In this document: positions 1 through 8,600 of the stretch, piece by piece
Layout: each line of letters opens with the position of its first letter
How positions within the stretch are numbered: position 1 is the first letter of the stretch
Assembly: GCF_000413935.1 (NCBI RefSeq)
Contig: NZ_KE340383.1
Location: 124,001-188,000 of the forward strand
From: Acinetobacter colistiniresistens
GTDB lineage: Bacteria; Pseudomonadota; Gammaproteobacteria; Pseudomonadales; Moraxellaceae
Reading direction: 5' to 3'
DNA length: 64,000 nt
Translations under genes and position numbers: made by a program
Notes under the pieces: model-generated
What the model was told of the DNA's origin: nothing
Seen by the model: only the letters and a program-made list of their open reading frames with translations
Database searches by the model: none

Positions 1-1020
1 GTGTGCACGGTCTAATACACCCACTTGTACGTCGATACCACGAACAGTTTTGGTATCACGGCCATCAATACGCGGCTTACCTGACAAAATGTTGTCACGT
101 ACAGTACGGTATTTCAGGTCTTCAAATAATTCGTTCACTTCATCCGCAATACCAGTTTCGTCATTTTCAGGAACGAACTGCGCTACTGCTTCTGCATACA
201 AAGCATCAAGTGCTGCATAACGGTCTTGTTTCACCGCAATGGTATATGCTTCAGAGATTTTCGCTTCGAAAGCCGTTTTTAATTGCTCAAGCAATGCTTC
301 GTTTTTGCTTGGTGCAACCCAAGTCGATTCAACCGCGCCCGCAGCCGCAGCAAATTCTTTGATCGCTTGAATTGCAATTTGCATTTCGTCATGACCGAAA
401 AGCACAGCACCGAGCATTTGGTCTTCTGAAAGCTCTTTCGCTTCAGATTCAACCATCAATACAGCTGATTCAGTACCTGCAACCACAAGGTCAAGGTCAG
501 ATTGTGCAAGTTGTTCAAAGTTCGGGTTAAGAACGTATTCACCGTTGATCAAACCAACACGCGCACCGCCGATTGGACCACGGAATGGTGTACCTGCAAT
601 TGACAATGCAGCAGATGTACCCAACATTGCAGCAATATCGGCATCCATGGTTTTGTCAGAAGAAACAACCGTTGCGGTTACTTGGATTTCGTTGAAATAG
701 CCTTCTGGGAACAATGGACGAATTGGACGGTCAATCAAGCGTGAAATCAACGTTTCAGCTTCAGAGGCACGACCTTCACGCTTACCGTAACCACCCGGGA
801 TACGACCAGCAGCATATTGTTTTTCTTGATAGTTTACAGTTAACGGGAAGAAATCCTGACCCGCTTTTGCTTTAGGCTGAGCCACAACAGCAACGAGAAC
901 AGTCACGCCACCCATGGTAACTAAAACTGTATTTGCTTGGCGTGCAACACGACCCGTTTCTAAAACAACTTGGTGTTGACCAAATTGGAATTCTTTACGA
1001 ACGATATTAAACATTGACAT
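1..1020 (-). CDS. pnp: Polyribonucleotide nucleotidyltransferase (PNPase), N-terminal part, cut by window edge
   Basis: PNPase degrades RNA 3'->5' by phosphorolysis and acts in the RNA degradosome. The 340 codons present cover the first RNase PH-like domain, the linking helical domain and the beginning of the second core domain; the KH and S1 domains lie outside the window. The protein begins MSMFNIVRKEFQFGQHQ, as expected for the family. Two starts are possible: the ATG at 1020, with AGGA 11 nt upstream, or the in-frame ATG at 1014. I prefer 1020 on spacing. It lies 250 bases downstream of rpsO on the same strand, the classical rpsO-pnp order, separated by a terminator-like hairpin and a leader able to fold. 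Identity is secure; only the start is open. Confidence 0.95.
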   Translation of the reverse strand, partial: MSMFNIVRKEFQFGQHQVVLETGRVARQANTVLVTMGGVTVLVAVVAQPKAKAGQDFFPLTVNYQEKQYAAGRIPGGYGKREGRASEAETLISRLIDRPIRPLFPEGYFNEIQVTATVVSSDKTMDADIAAMLGTSAALSIAGTPFRGPIGGARVGLINGEYVLNPNFEQLAQSDLDLVVAGTESAVLMVESEAKELSEDQMLGAVLFGHDEMQIAIQAIKEFAAAAGAVESTWVAPSKNEALLEQLKTAFEAKISEAYTIAVKQDRYAALDALYAEAVAQFVPENDETGIADEVNELFEDLKYRTVRDNILSGKPRIDGRDTKTVRGIDVQVGVLDRAH

Positions 1021-1044
1021 GTATTATATTTTCCTAGTTTTATT

Positions 1045-1125
1045 CTAGTGAGACCCCTAAGGTTTGGCATTCAGACTACCACTACTGTGTAGATAAATGA
1101 CAAAGCTTAGAAGCCATCGCACTAG
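1045..1125 (-). promoter_or_regulatory. Foldable pnp leader (candidate RNase III/PNPase autoregulation site)
   Basis: On the transcribed strand, CTAGTG (1120-1125) can pair with CACTAG (1045-1050). Inside that, CTAAG (1106-1110) can pair with CTTAG (1057-1061). The base of the structure ends about 25 bases before the pnp start codon and just before its AGGA. In E. coli the pnp leader forms an RNase III-cleaved stem through which PNPase represses itself. A similar role here is inferred from position only, and the two helices are short and interrupted. Confidence 0.35.
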
Positions 1126-1146
1126 ATCAAAATTTTTAAATAAATT

Positions 1147-1180
1147 TAAACACAAAGAAGGAGCGAACAAGCGCCCCTTC
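1147..1180 (-). terminator. Hairpin terminator/attenuator between rpsO and pnp
   Basis: The minus strand reads GAAGGGGCG, a 6-base loop, then CGCTCCTTC: a 9-bp stem (1157-1180) with one G-U pair, followed by TTTGTGTTT. The tract is only moderately U-rich, so partial read-through into pnp is plausible, as in the E. coli rpsO-pnp operon. Confidence 0.65.
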
Positions 1181-1270
1181 TAAAGTCATCTAAGATAAAT
1201 TAGATGAAACTCTCTTTTCAGCAATAAAGCATAGCAACATGCGAAATAGCGAAAACAAAGTAAAATCGAA

Positions 1271-1540
1271 TTAACGACGTAAACCTAATGCGCCGATCAA
1301 AGCAACATAACGACCGTGATCTTTACCGTTTAAGTAGTCAAGTAATTTACGACGTTGGTTAACCATACGGATCAAACCACGACGGCTGTGATGGTCGTGT
1401 TTGTGTTCTTTAAAGTGACCTTGCAAATCATTGATTTGTGCAGTCAATAAAGCAACTTGTACTTCAGGTGAACCAGTGTCGTTTTCAGCACGAGCAAATT
1501 TAGCGATGATCTCTGCGCGATCAGTGTTAGTTAAAGCCAT
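1271..1540 (-). CDS. rpsO: 30S ribosomal protein S15
   Basis: Primary 16S rRNA-binding protein of the small-subunit platform. The product is 89 aa, the normal family length, with the conserved core HDHHSRRGLIRMVNQRRKLL that contacts helix 22 and the three-way junction. The start ATG at 1540 has GGAG 8 nt upstream. A sigma70-like promoter lies at 1629-1657 and a foldable leader lies in between, which fits the known habit of S15 to repress its own translation. pnp follows downstream on the same strand. Confidence 0.97.
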   Translation of the reverse strand: MALTNTDRAEIIAKFARAENDTGSPEVQVALLTAQINDLQGHFKEHKHDHHSRRGLIRMVNQRRKLLDYLNGKDHGRYVALIGALGLRR

Positions 1541-1579
1541 TCGATTTCTCCGAGATGCTTACAAAAATAAATGATATTG

Positions 1580-1600
1580 ATCAGTTGGAAACCAACCGAC
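1580..1600 (-). promoter_or_regulatory. Hairpin in the rpsO 5' leader
   Basis: The transcript reads GTCGGTTGG, UUU, CCAACTGAT: a 9-bp stem with G-U pairs, about 40 bases before the rpsO start codon. S15 leaders in other bacteria use G-U/G-C helices mimicking its 16S site. The hairpin is seen directly; its role in autoregulation is inference. Confidence 0.4.
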
Positions 1601-1628
1601 TGCCGTGCATCACTACAGCAAGGCGCTT

Positions 1629-1657
1629 ATTTTAAGTGATCTATCGCTATATTGCAA
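1629..1657 (-). promoter_or_regulatory. Sigma70-like promoter for rpsO
   Basis: On the minus strand TTGCAA (1657-1652) and TAAAAT (1634-1629) are separated by exactly 17 bases. Transcription would begin around 1620 and give a leader of about 80 bases. The same interval is upstream of the divergent serine hydrolase gene. Confidence 0.55.
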
Positions 1658-1780
1658 AATTGTTTTCTATCCGCTGGCAATTCGGCAGCTGACAGCGTTG
1701 CACAAAATAGGCACACTAGCCTGATTCTGTTTTCAATTTATGACAGAGAAGAAAGAAAACGAAAATATTGCGAGGGAATC

Positions 1781-3079
1781 GTGAAAATTTTATCAACCAA
1801 TACCTGTTATGTACCGCATGACCTGAGTCAAGTGATTCGCAGCAAAGATGAAGTCTCGGCTGAATTCGGGGGAATGACTGAGAGGCAGATTCAAAAAATA
1901 TGGAACAGTGTTGAAAGCCTATATAAAACAGGAAACTACCCACTCATTACCTTATGTTTACGTCGTCAGGGGCAGATTCTTCTCAATCGTAGCATTGGGT
2001 ATGCACAAGGCAATTCTGCTGAGGGCTTAGCAACGGATGCCAAGATTGGTACGCCCGATACACCCGTCTGTCTGTTTTCGGCCTCGAAGATGGTCACGGC
2101 AATGTTGATCCATATGCTGGATGAACGAGGTGATTTGAACCTGCTTGATCCGATTAGCTATTACATTCCTGAATATGGGGTCAATGGTAAACGTCGGGCC
2201 ACCATTTTCCATTTGCTCTCCCATCGTGGCGGTATTCCGCGTATCGACACACAAGTCACGCCTGAGCTTTTATTTAATCAAGCAGAGATATTAAAACTGC
2301 TCTGTGCAGCCAAACCGGTTTCGCCTTCGGGGACTCACCTTGCCTACCATGCTGTGACCGCAGGCTATATTCTGGGTGAGATTGTGCAACGGGTGACAGG
2401 CCAAAGTGTGCGTGAATTTTTGGCTGAGCATATTGAGAAGCCAATGGGATTAGACTATTTCAACTATGGTTTAAAACCTGAGTATCGTGCCGATGTCGCG
2501 TTGAACTACGCTACGGGGATTCATCCAAGCCTAGGCACAGACCATTATCTCAATCATGTGCTCGGGGGCGGCCTACAGCTCGCAGTCGATGTTACTAATG
2601 ATAGCCGCTTTATGGACACCATTTGCCCTGCTGGAAATATTTATACCAGTGCCGAACAGGTTGGGCGTTTCTTTGAAATGCTACTCAGTGGCGGTGCCTA
2701 TCAAGACCAGCAGATTATGAGCGCCCAAACCGTTTTCCGATCTACCCTACCGACCTCTGGTGTGAGTCTGGATCGAACCTTGTTGGCACCAATGCGTTAT
2801 GCATTAGGCCCAATGCTGGGCAGCAATCCGATTGGTTTATTTGGTCCAATGACTGGGCAAGCCTTTGGCCATATCGGCTTTTCCAATATTCTCTGTTGGG
2901 CTGATCCAGAACGTGATATCAGTGTATCTTTATTGACTACTGGAAAATCCGTTGTTGGCACCCATCTCCCGGCTTTAGCCAAAACGCTGTATCAAATTTC
3001 AGCCAACTGTCCCAAAATTGCCAAAAGTCAGCGCCGCTCTTTGTTTGCAACAGACCGTACAGAGGCAGATTTAGTCTAA
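1781..3079 (+). CDS. Serine hydrolase of the beta-lactamase / class C penicillin-binding fold (EstB-like)
   Basis: Predicted esterase or peptidase using the serine beta-lactamase fold. From GTG 1781 the protein is 432 aa. The nucleophile motif SxxK is SASK (Ser100, Lys103), a YHA triad candidate lies at Tyr189 in place of YxN, and HIG (364-366) stands where class C beta-lactamases have KTG. This pattern suits EstB-type esterases better than true AmpC beta-lactamases. No signal peptide is evident, so it is probably cytoplasmic. The open frame extends up to a TTG at 1652, but GTG 1781 is preceded by GAGGGA at good spacing. It is a single gene ended by a strong terminator; the substrate is unknown. 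Confidence 0.8.
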   Translation: MKILSTNTCYVPHDLSQVIRSKDEVSAEFGGMTERQIQKIWNSVESLYKTGNYPLITLCLRRQGQILLNRSIGYAQGNSAEGLATDAKIGTPDTPVCLFSASKMVTAMLIHMLDERGDLNLLDPISYYIPEYGVNGKRRATIFHLLSHRGGIPRIDTQVTPELLFNQAEILKLLCAAKPVSPSGTHLAYHAVTAGYILGEIVQRVTGQSVREFLAEHIEKPMGLDYFNYGLKPEYRADVALNYATGIHPSLGTDHYLNHVLGGGLQLAVDVTNDSRFMDTICPAGNIYTSAEQVGRFFEMLLSGGAYQDQQIMSAQTVFRSTLPTSGVSLDRTLLAPMRYALGPMLGSNPIGLFGPMTGQAFGHIGFSNILCWADPERDISVSLLTTGKSVVGTHLPALAKTLYQISANCPKIAKSQRRSLFATDRTEADLV

Positions 3080-3103
3080 TTTCTGCCATTGCACAGGCAC
3101 AAA

Positions 3104-3129
3104 AAAAGCCCAAGTAAACTTGGGCTTTT
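3104..3129 (+). terminator. Rho-independent terminator after the serine hydrolase
   Basis: AAAAGCCCAAG and CTTGGGCTTTT form a perfect 11-bp stem with a TAAA loop. The A-rich and T-rich flanks make it a terminator 25 bases after the stop codon. Confidence 0.85.
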
Positions 3130-3793
3130 GCGCTTAGGTTTTATCGTTATCGTTTTGTCATTTTTATTTTTTATTCTCTTTTTTACTTCATCATTCAAGC
3201 CCTCTGAATGTAAATTACCCATCCTTTTCTTTATTCTTTTCTTTATTCTTTTTACTTCATGTTCGCTTTCTCTATACCGACTATTCTGTCAGAATCAATT
3301 GTGGAGAAAAATAGCATTTCTCTTATCTCTGTGTAAGAAAAAACGTACAAGTCTGTATAACATTTAACTTAATAATAACAAAAAATTGTCAGACAAGCCG
3401 ATTTATATTTCTTCCTTTTATTTGACAGCTTGAGATCAGCCAAGTCATGCATATTTTTAAACATGTGAATTTTCAAGTATGAGCAAGAATGGCAGATTAA
3501 ATGTATGGATTACACTGATTTCTATAGTGAATTTTGATGCAGAAATAAAAAAGCCCTGTAGTCTCTCCCAAAACTACAAGGCTTAGCGGCTGTAAGTTTC
3601 CTCTCTTATCACTTACTTCACTGTAAGTTCGCTGTCATACGACGTTATTGTTATATTTTTGCGATTTACCTAGCTTTCCATGCTAGGCTCTTTGTGTGTA
3701 CATAATCTCAAAAACATTGTGTCTGCTCTAGCGACAATATCTCGAATCCTTGTAAGCTTTTACTTACAAAATAGTGAATTCTGAAGCTTAAGT
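3130..3793. other. Long intergenic region with pyrimidine tracts and small inverted repeats
   Basis: No convincing gene. 3150-3270 is a T/C-rich tract with repeated TTTTCTTTATTC-like units; the open frame across it is low-complexity and starts inside a terminator. Further on are a minus-strand terminator (3546-3583), CCTAGC/GCTAGG (3669-3687, 7-base loop) and TTGTAAG/CTTACAA (3750-3769, 6-base loop). These small hairpins could belong to a small RNA or to the recD 3' region, but nothing identifies a known RNA. Confidence 0.5.
3546..3583 (-). terminator. Terminator downstream of recD
   Basis: On the minus strand AGCC-TTGTAGT and ACTACA-GGGCT pair (10 bp with one mismatch) around a 10-base loop, followed by TTTTTT. 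It lies about 210 bases past the recD stop codon, so recD mRNA would carry a long 3' tail. Confidence 0.7.
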
Positions 3794-5605
3794 TCACAAT
3801 CTGTTCAAATTGATCTTTTGCACTAAACCGCTACGGCGCACTGTCCGAATGGTCAGTGCCTGTTGTAATGCCCTCCGATCCGCCAAAATACTCACAACTT
3901 TCTTGGCTCGGGTTACTGCGGTGTAGATTAACTCCTGACTTAATAATTTTTCTGCATGCGCATCCAATACGATTGCAGTATGGGTAAATTCAGAGCCTTG
4001 TGATTTATGAATGGTTAATACAAAAGCAGTTTGCATGCTTCGTGGTAGCCGGTGAGCGGCGATCCACTTGTTCAAGCTCGGGAAAAACACTTCGAATTGC
4101 TGTGGCTGAGTGCGATGTTTAAAACAGATCCCAATATCCCCATTGGAAATCCCCAATTGATAGTCGTTATAGCTCATCATCACGGGGCGGCCAACATACC
4201 AATCCCCGACTGCGATTTGCTTCAACTGCTGATTTAGCCACTGCTCAGCAAAACGATTAAGTTGTTCCAGACCCAATTGACCATGTCGCACTGCCGTCAA
4301 GATTCGATAATCATCGAAAGCATGTATAACTGGTTGAATCTGATCTTCAGGCTCATCGGCCTGTAGATAATGTTTTAAGGCAGCCACATATCCTTGGAAA
4401 CCATACATCAGTTTTTGCTGATAGGATTCCATCTCGATCTGCTGCGACTCGGCTAAATATTCCAGCTGAATCAGATCTGGCATCTCTGGATTTAAGTGAA
4501 TTGCGCCTAAGGGTGCGGCGTTGACAATCTCATGCTCTAGTTTCGAAAGCACTGAATCAGGTTCAGTTGCATCCTGTTGTGCCTGAATAAAGCGTGCCAA
4601 TTGACCGATTTTGGCATCACCTGCAAAACGACGGCTGGTCTGCAACTGTACTCTGTTCTCGGTCAAAGCGGGGACTTGTTGTAAATCAGCTAAAACCGAC
4701 CCCACATCAACTGAAGCCAATTGATTGGCATCCCCCAACAAAATGATCCGGCACCCTTCAGGAATCGCTTCAAATAATGCCGTCGCCAGACTGAGATCCA
4801 ACATTGAAGCTTCATCAACGACGATGACATCATAAGGTAAAGGTTGCTTTTGATTAAAGCGTGGAATCTGCCGATTGCCCATCCCCAACAGTCGATGCAA
4901 GGTCTGAGTATTTTGATGACGCAACTCGTCCGTGATCAGGCCCGATTGCAATAGCTTTGGATCATTAAATGAGTTTTGTAATGCTTCTTGCATTCGTTGT
5001 GCCGCTTTCCCTGTGGGTGCAGCCATGGCTATACGAATATCTGGAATAATCTGGTTCAACGCCGCAATAATACGGGCCAAGGTATAGGTTTTCCCTGTCC
5101 CCGGCCCCCCAGTAATCAGGCTGAACCATTGCTGTAATACCATTTTAAGAGCAGCTTGCTGATGCGCATCACTGAGTAAATCCTGAAAATCTGAGGTATT
5201 GATCTGTTGAATCGTTTGTCGCTTTAATCGACAAATCTGCTGTGCGAGGCGTTGCTCTAGATGCCAATATCGGTATAATGCCAAGCCCTGCTGATCATAG
5301 ACACATGGGGCGACTTGCGTCGTTGCGATTTCGCTAGAAACGGCTAAATCACCCAAGGCTTCCAGCTGTGTCGGATCAAGCGCAATACAACTATCCCCTT
5401 GCAAACTGGCTTCAATCAGTTGCTGTAATATTTGTGCAGCGCTAACTGTTTGAGCAGACTGAGAAAATGGGGCTTGTGTGAGGTAGTTGCTCCACATATT
5501 CAACCAGGTTATTTGTTCTGGTTCTTGACCACTTAGCTTGTCCACAGAGTTATCCTCAAACTTACCCACACGCTTGTCCACAAGGTTATAAACACACTTA
5601 TCCAC
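3794..5605 (-). CDS. recD: Exodeoxyribonuclease V alpha subunit RecD
   Basis: 5'->3' SF1B helicase motor of the RecBCD double-strand-break repair complex. 603 aa, close to the E. coli length. Walker A GGPGTGKT lies at 166-173, motif II VVDEAS around 262-267, GDANQL at 291-296, and the C-terminal helicase motifs THKSQGSEF and TAVTRAKK near the end. It follows recB by about 40 bases in a recC-recB-recD operon. The first 27 residues are unusual: a tetrapeptide repeat (VDKx-like) encoded by a 12-bp tandem array. The upstream stop at 5621-5623 leaves GTG 5605 as the earliest start, with no clear ribosome-binding site. The ATG at 5497 (MWSNYLTQ) is a credible alternative that would put the array in the leader instead. 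Confidence 0.93.
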   Translation of the reverse strand: MDKCVYNLVDKRVGKFEDNSVDKLSGQEPEQITWLNMWSNYLTQAPFSQSAQTVSAAQILQQLIEASLQGDSCIALDPTQLEALGDLAVSSEIATTQVAPCVYDQQGLALYRYWHLEQRLAQQICRLKRQTIQQINTSDFQDLLSDAHQQAALKMVLQQWFSLITGGPGTGKTYTLARIIAALNQIIPDIRIAMAAPTGKAAQRMQEALQNSFNDPKLLQSGLITDELRHQNTQTLHRLLGMGNRQIPRFNQKQPLPYDVIVVDEASMLDLSLATALFEAIPEGCRIILLGDANQLASVDVGSVLADLQQVPALTENRVQLQTSRRFAGDAKIGQLARFIQAQQDATEPDSVLSKLEHEIVNAAPLGAIHLNPEMPDLIQLEYLAESQQIEMESYQQKLMYGFQGYVAALKHYLQADEPEDQIQPVIHAFDDYRILTAVRHGQLGLEQLNRFAEQWLNQQLKQIAVGDWYVGRPVMMSYNDYQLGISNGDIGICFKHRTQPQQFEVFFPSLNKWIAAHRLPRSMQTAFVLTIHKSQGSEFTHTAIVLDAHAEKLLSQELIYTAVTRAKKVVSILADRRALQQALTIRTVRRSGLVQKINLNRL

Positions 5606-5609
5606 ACGA
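5521..5609. repeat. 12-bp tandem array of DnaA-box-like nonamers at the recD 5' end
   Basis: On the plus strand nonamers begin every 12 bases: TTGTCCACA 5538, TTATCCTCA 5550, TTACCCACA 5562, TTGTCCACA 5574, TTATAAACA 5586, TTATCCACA 5598. The last matches the DnaA box consensus TTATNCACA exactly; TTATCCTCA, TTACCCACA and TTATAAACA differ from it at one position each, and TTGTCCACA at one. On the coding strand the unit is roughly GTGGAYAAGYNT, giving VDKx in frame. A seventh, shifted unit (GTGGTCAAGAAC) is at 5521-5532, and a looser TTATCTACA is at 5641. Periodicity is directly visible; DnaA binding is inference. Confidence 0.7.
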
Positions 5610-5644
5610 TAAGCTTTTGTTTAATTTAAAATCACACACTTTAT

Positions 5645-8600
5645 CTACACCATTTTCCCAGCTTTATCTTCAGAGAAATATCCCAGAATTGCATCCAAAC
5701 GCAGGATAAATTCGTCCGCAGGTTTCCAATACAGGCAGCCTTGCTGTGGCTGTCCATTCATGCCTCTTAAATACAGGTAGGAAGCGCCACCCAAATGTTG
5801 CTGCATATCATAATCCTGTAGCTTCACCCCAAGATAGCGATGCAAGGCCACCAAGTATAAGGCCGCTTGCAGCCAATAACTGGATAGTGACATGCTCTCG
5901 GCAATCTGTGCTTGCTGATAATCACTTTGTGCTGTGCCCAAATAATTACTTTTATAATCGGCAATATGGTAACGCTGACCACCAAAGTAGACCAAATCAA
6001 TTGAGCCATTCAAGTAGCGGGCAGATTTAGCTTCGAGTAACTCAGGCATCTCGATGCCATATTCCTCAAACAACTGCTGCACACGCTGCATTGCCAACAC
6101 CCGATCAGATAAGGCCAAATAGAAAGGACATTCAGACAGATATTGGCCGCTGGTTAATTGCTTGAGTTGAAAGCCTTGATCCAGTGGTGTGATCAATACC
6201 TCACCCAACCATTCAGCAATCCATTGATAGAGTTGCTGTTCTGCATTTTGTTGTTCTGGAAACTGCTGCTGATATTGCTCAAGCAACTCCAACCATAAAC
6301 TTTGATAGGTGTTTTTAAAACGGCGACGGATTTCCTCAATCCATGTCTCGGAACGTTGAAAATCAATCTGTTCAAAGATTTCATGCAGAAAGTTTCCCGC
6401 CAAGGTTCCTTTAGGAAAGTGCTGTTTAATCCAAGCAATCGGTTGCGTCTCAGATGCCGTTTCAATCGCAATCAGATTTAACTCATCCTCTGCCTGTTCA
6501 AAATCAGGATTGATATTGGCCAGTCGATCGACACGGTTAGCCTTGTGTTTTAAATGTTGTGCCAGATAACTAAAGCTGGTCTTTGCACGTGCATAAAAAC
6601 GTTGTTCAGGTAATTCCAGCGCACTTAACTGAAGCTGTTGTTGACGCTGTTGCAGATGTTGCGCTTGAGGGCGTTCTAATACAGGCAGCTCATCTGCACT
6701 ATAGGCATGATGGAAGCTTTCCCCCTGATTCTTCCAGAAGGCGAGGCCTGAAAGTTTATTCTTTTCCCCTTTCTCTGGTTCAAAGACCGCATAGACGCGA
6801 TGACTGGCGCGGGTCAGCGCTACATACCATAAGCGGTTTTGCTCTGCTAAAGCACGCTGTTGATGTTGATCAATCTCGATCGGTTGCAAGAAGTTTTTGT
6901 CTGCCACTGCGACAACACGCTGTGTCCTGATCTGTCCTGTCTCGGGGTTTTGCACATCTGTGGTAGAAAAATTCAAACTTTTCTGCATTTCAGAAAAGGC
7001 TTTATTCGCCCCTAACAGAAATACGATTTTGTATTCCAGCCCTTTGGACTGATGGATGGTCATCAACTGCACCCCAGCTTCACTGGACAGCTTATGCTCA
7101 AGCTCCCACTCTCGATCACTCGGTGCATGCAGTTGTTTTAAATACCAGTGATACAAGTTTTGGATGCCCTGTACATGCTCACTGTGCTGACTCAAAAGAT
7201 CAGTCAGATGGCGTAAATTCACGACGGCCCGCTCATTGTCTTTACTTTGGGTTGCCACCAATTGCTGCCAGATCCCAAATTGATTCAAACAACGCTGCCA
7301 TGCCGTCAAGAAACCTTGACTGAGCCACATTTCACGAATGTCATCAAATTGTTGAATGTAACGACTCAGACCTTCAGGGCTCTGTTCCAGTGCCAATAAA
7401 TGGCTAAGATCAAAACCAAATAAACGACTGAGCAAAGCACGTTTGAGCTTGGCTTCATCATAAGGGTTGAGAATGGCCGTGAATAAGGCTGCTACATCCT
7501 GCGCAATGGCTGAATCGAAAACACTACGTTTTGATGGACGATTAACCCGAATCCCCAAGCGCTCCAGCATATATTGCACTTCATCCAACTGGCGATGGCT
7601 ACGGGAAAGTACCGCAATATCATCTTCACAAATGGCTTGGTGACGCTCACCGTCCAAATACAATTGCTGCAAAGCAGCCTGATTCAACAAGGTCTGAATT
7701 TTCCAAGCCACCTGAGTGGCTTGTTCACTGCCCTCTTGCAGCTGTAACCAACGTAAAGGGGCAGGATTGACCTGATCATTTTCAATCAAGGCAGGATGTG
7801 GACGTGAGCCTGCCTGAATCGGGTCATATCTGACCTGCTCGCCAAAATCGACTTGTCGCTGAAACAGAATATCGACGACTTCAACCAGTTCTTTTACCGA
7901 ACGATGGTTATGGATCAATTTATACTCACGCCCCTGTTTCGCCATAATATCTTGATGGGCGTTCAAGAAGGTCAACATATCGCCGCCACGGAAACCATAA
8001 ATCGCCTGTTTCCGATCTCCAACCATGATCATGCAACCTTTTTGATAGCGTTGCGGATGTCGCCAAATACTGGCCAACATATCATCTTGATCTTGGTTGG
8101 TATCCTGAAATTCATCGACCAAAATTAAGGGATAGCGCGCTTGTACAAATACTGCAAAACGTTGTCCCTGCTCACCTTTCAGTGCCTCAGACAACGTTTT
8201 TATTTGCTGGGCGAATGTGGTTTCGCCTTTTTGCTGCAACACTTGCGGCAGTCTTTTTTTAACCTCAGTACATAGATAGGCTTTGAGATAAACCTGCAGT
8301 TGCTCAAATTGCTGCTGGGTGTTTTGAAGCTCCTGAAACAGTGCGCTCAGTTGCAGCAGCATCGGATGTTGATAAAAGCCTTCGCTGACGTCAACAGGGC
8401 ATTTTTTAAAAATCTTTTGCTGCTCGAATTTATCTAAAAATTTAAAAACAGCTTCACGTGCATCGGCAAAATAGGCATCAAATACCTGACTGTTCTCTTG
8501 TTCTGCTAAAGCGTTCAAGAGCAAAGGAATCGACTCACAGAACAAGCGATTAAAGGCATTGTTACGAAAAGAAGTCCCATTAATAAAGGCGTAATAAGCC

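Noticed and set aside
3089..3367. 92-codon plus-strand frame rich in Leu/Phe
   Set aside because: It begins inside the terminator hairpin and consists of translated T/C-rich repeats; no ribosome-binding site or recognisable domain.
5521..5609. Chromosomal origin oriC
   Set aside because: DnaA-like boxes alone are not enough: no dnaA, dnaN, rpmH or gidA nearby and the array lies at the start of a repair gene.
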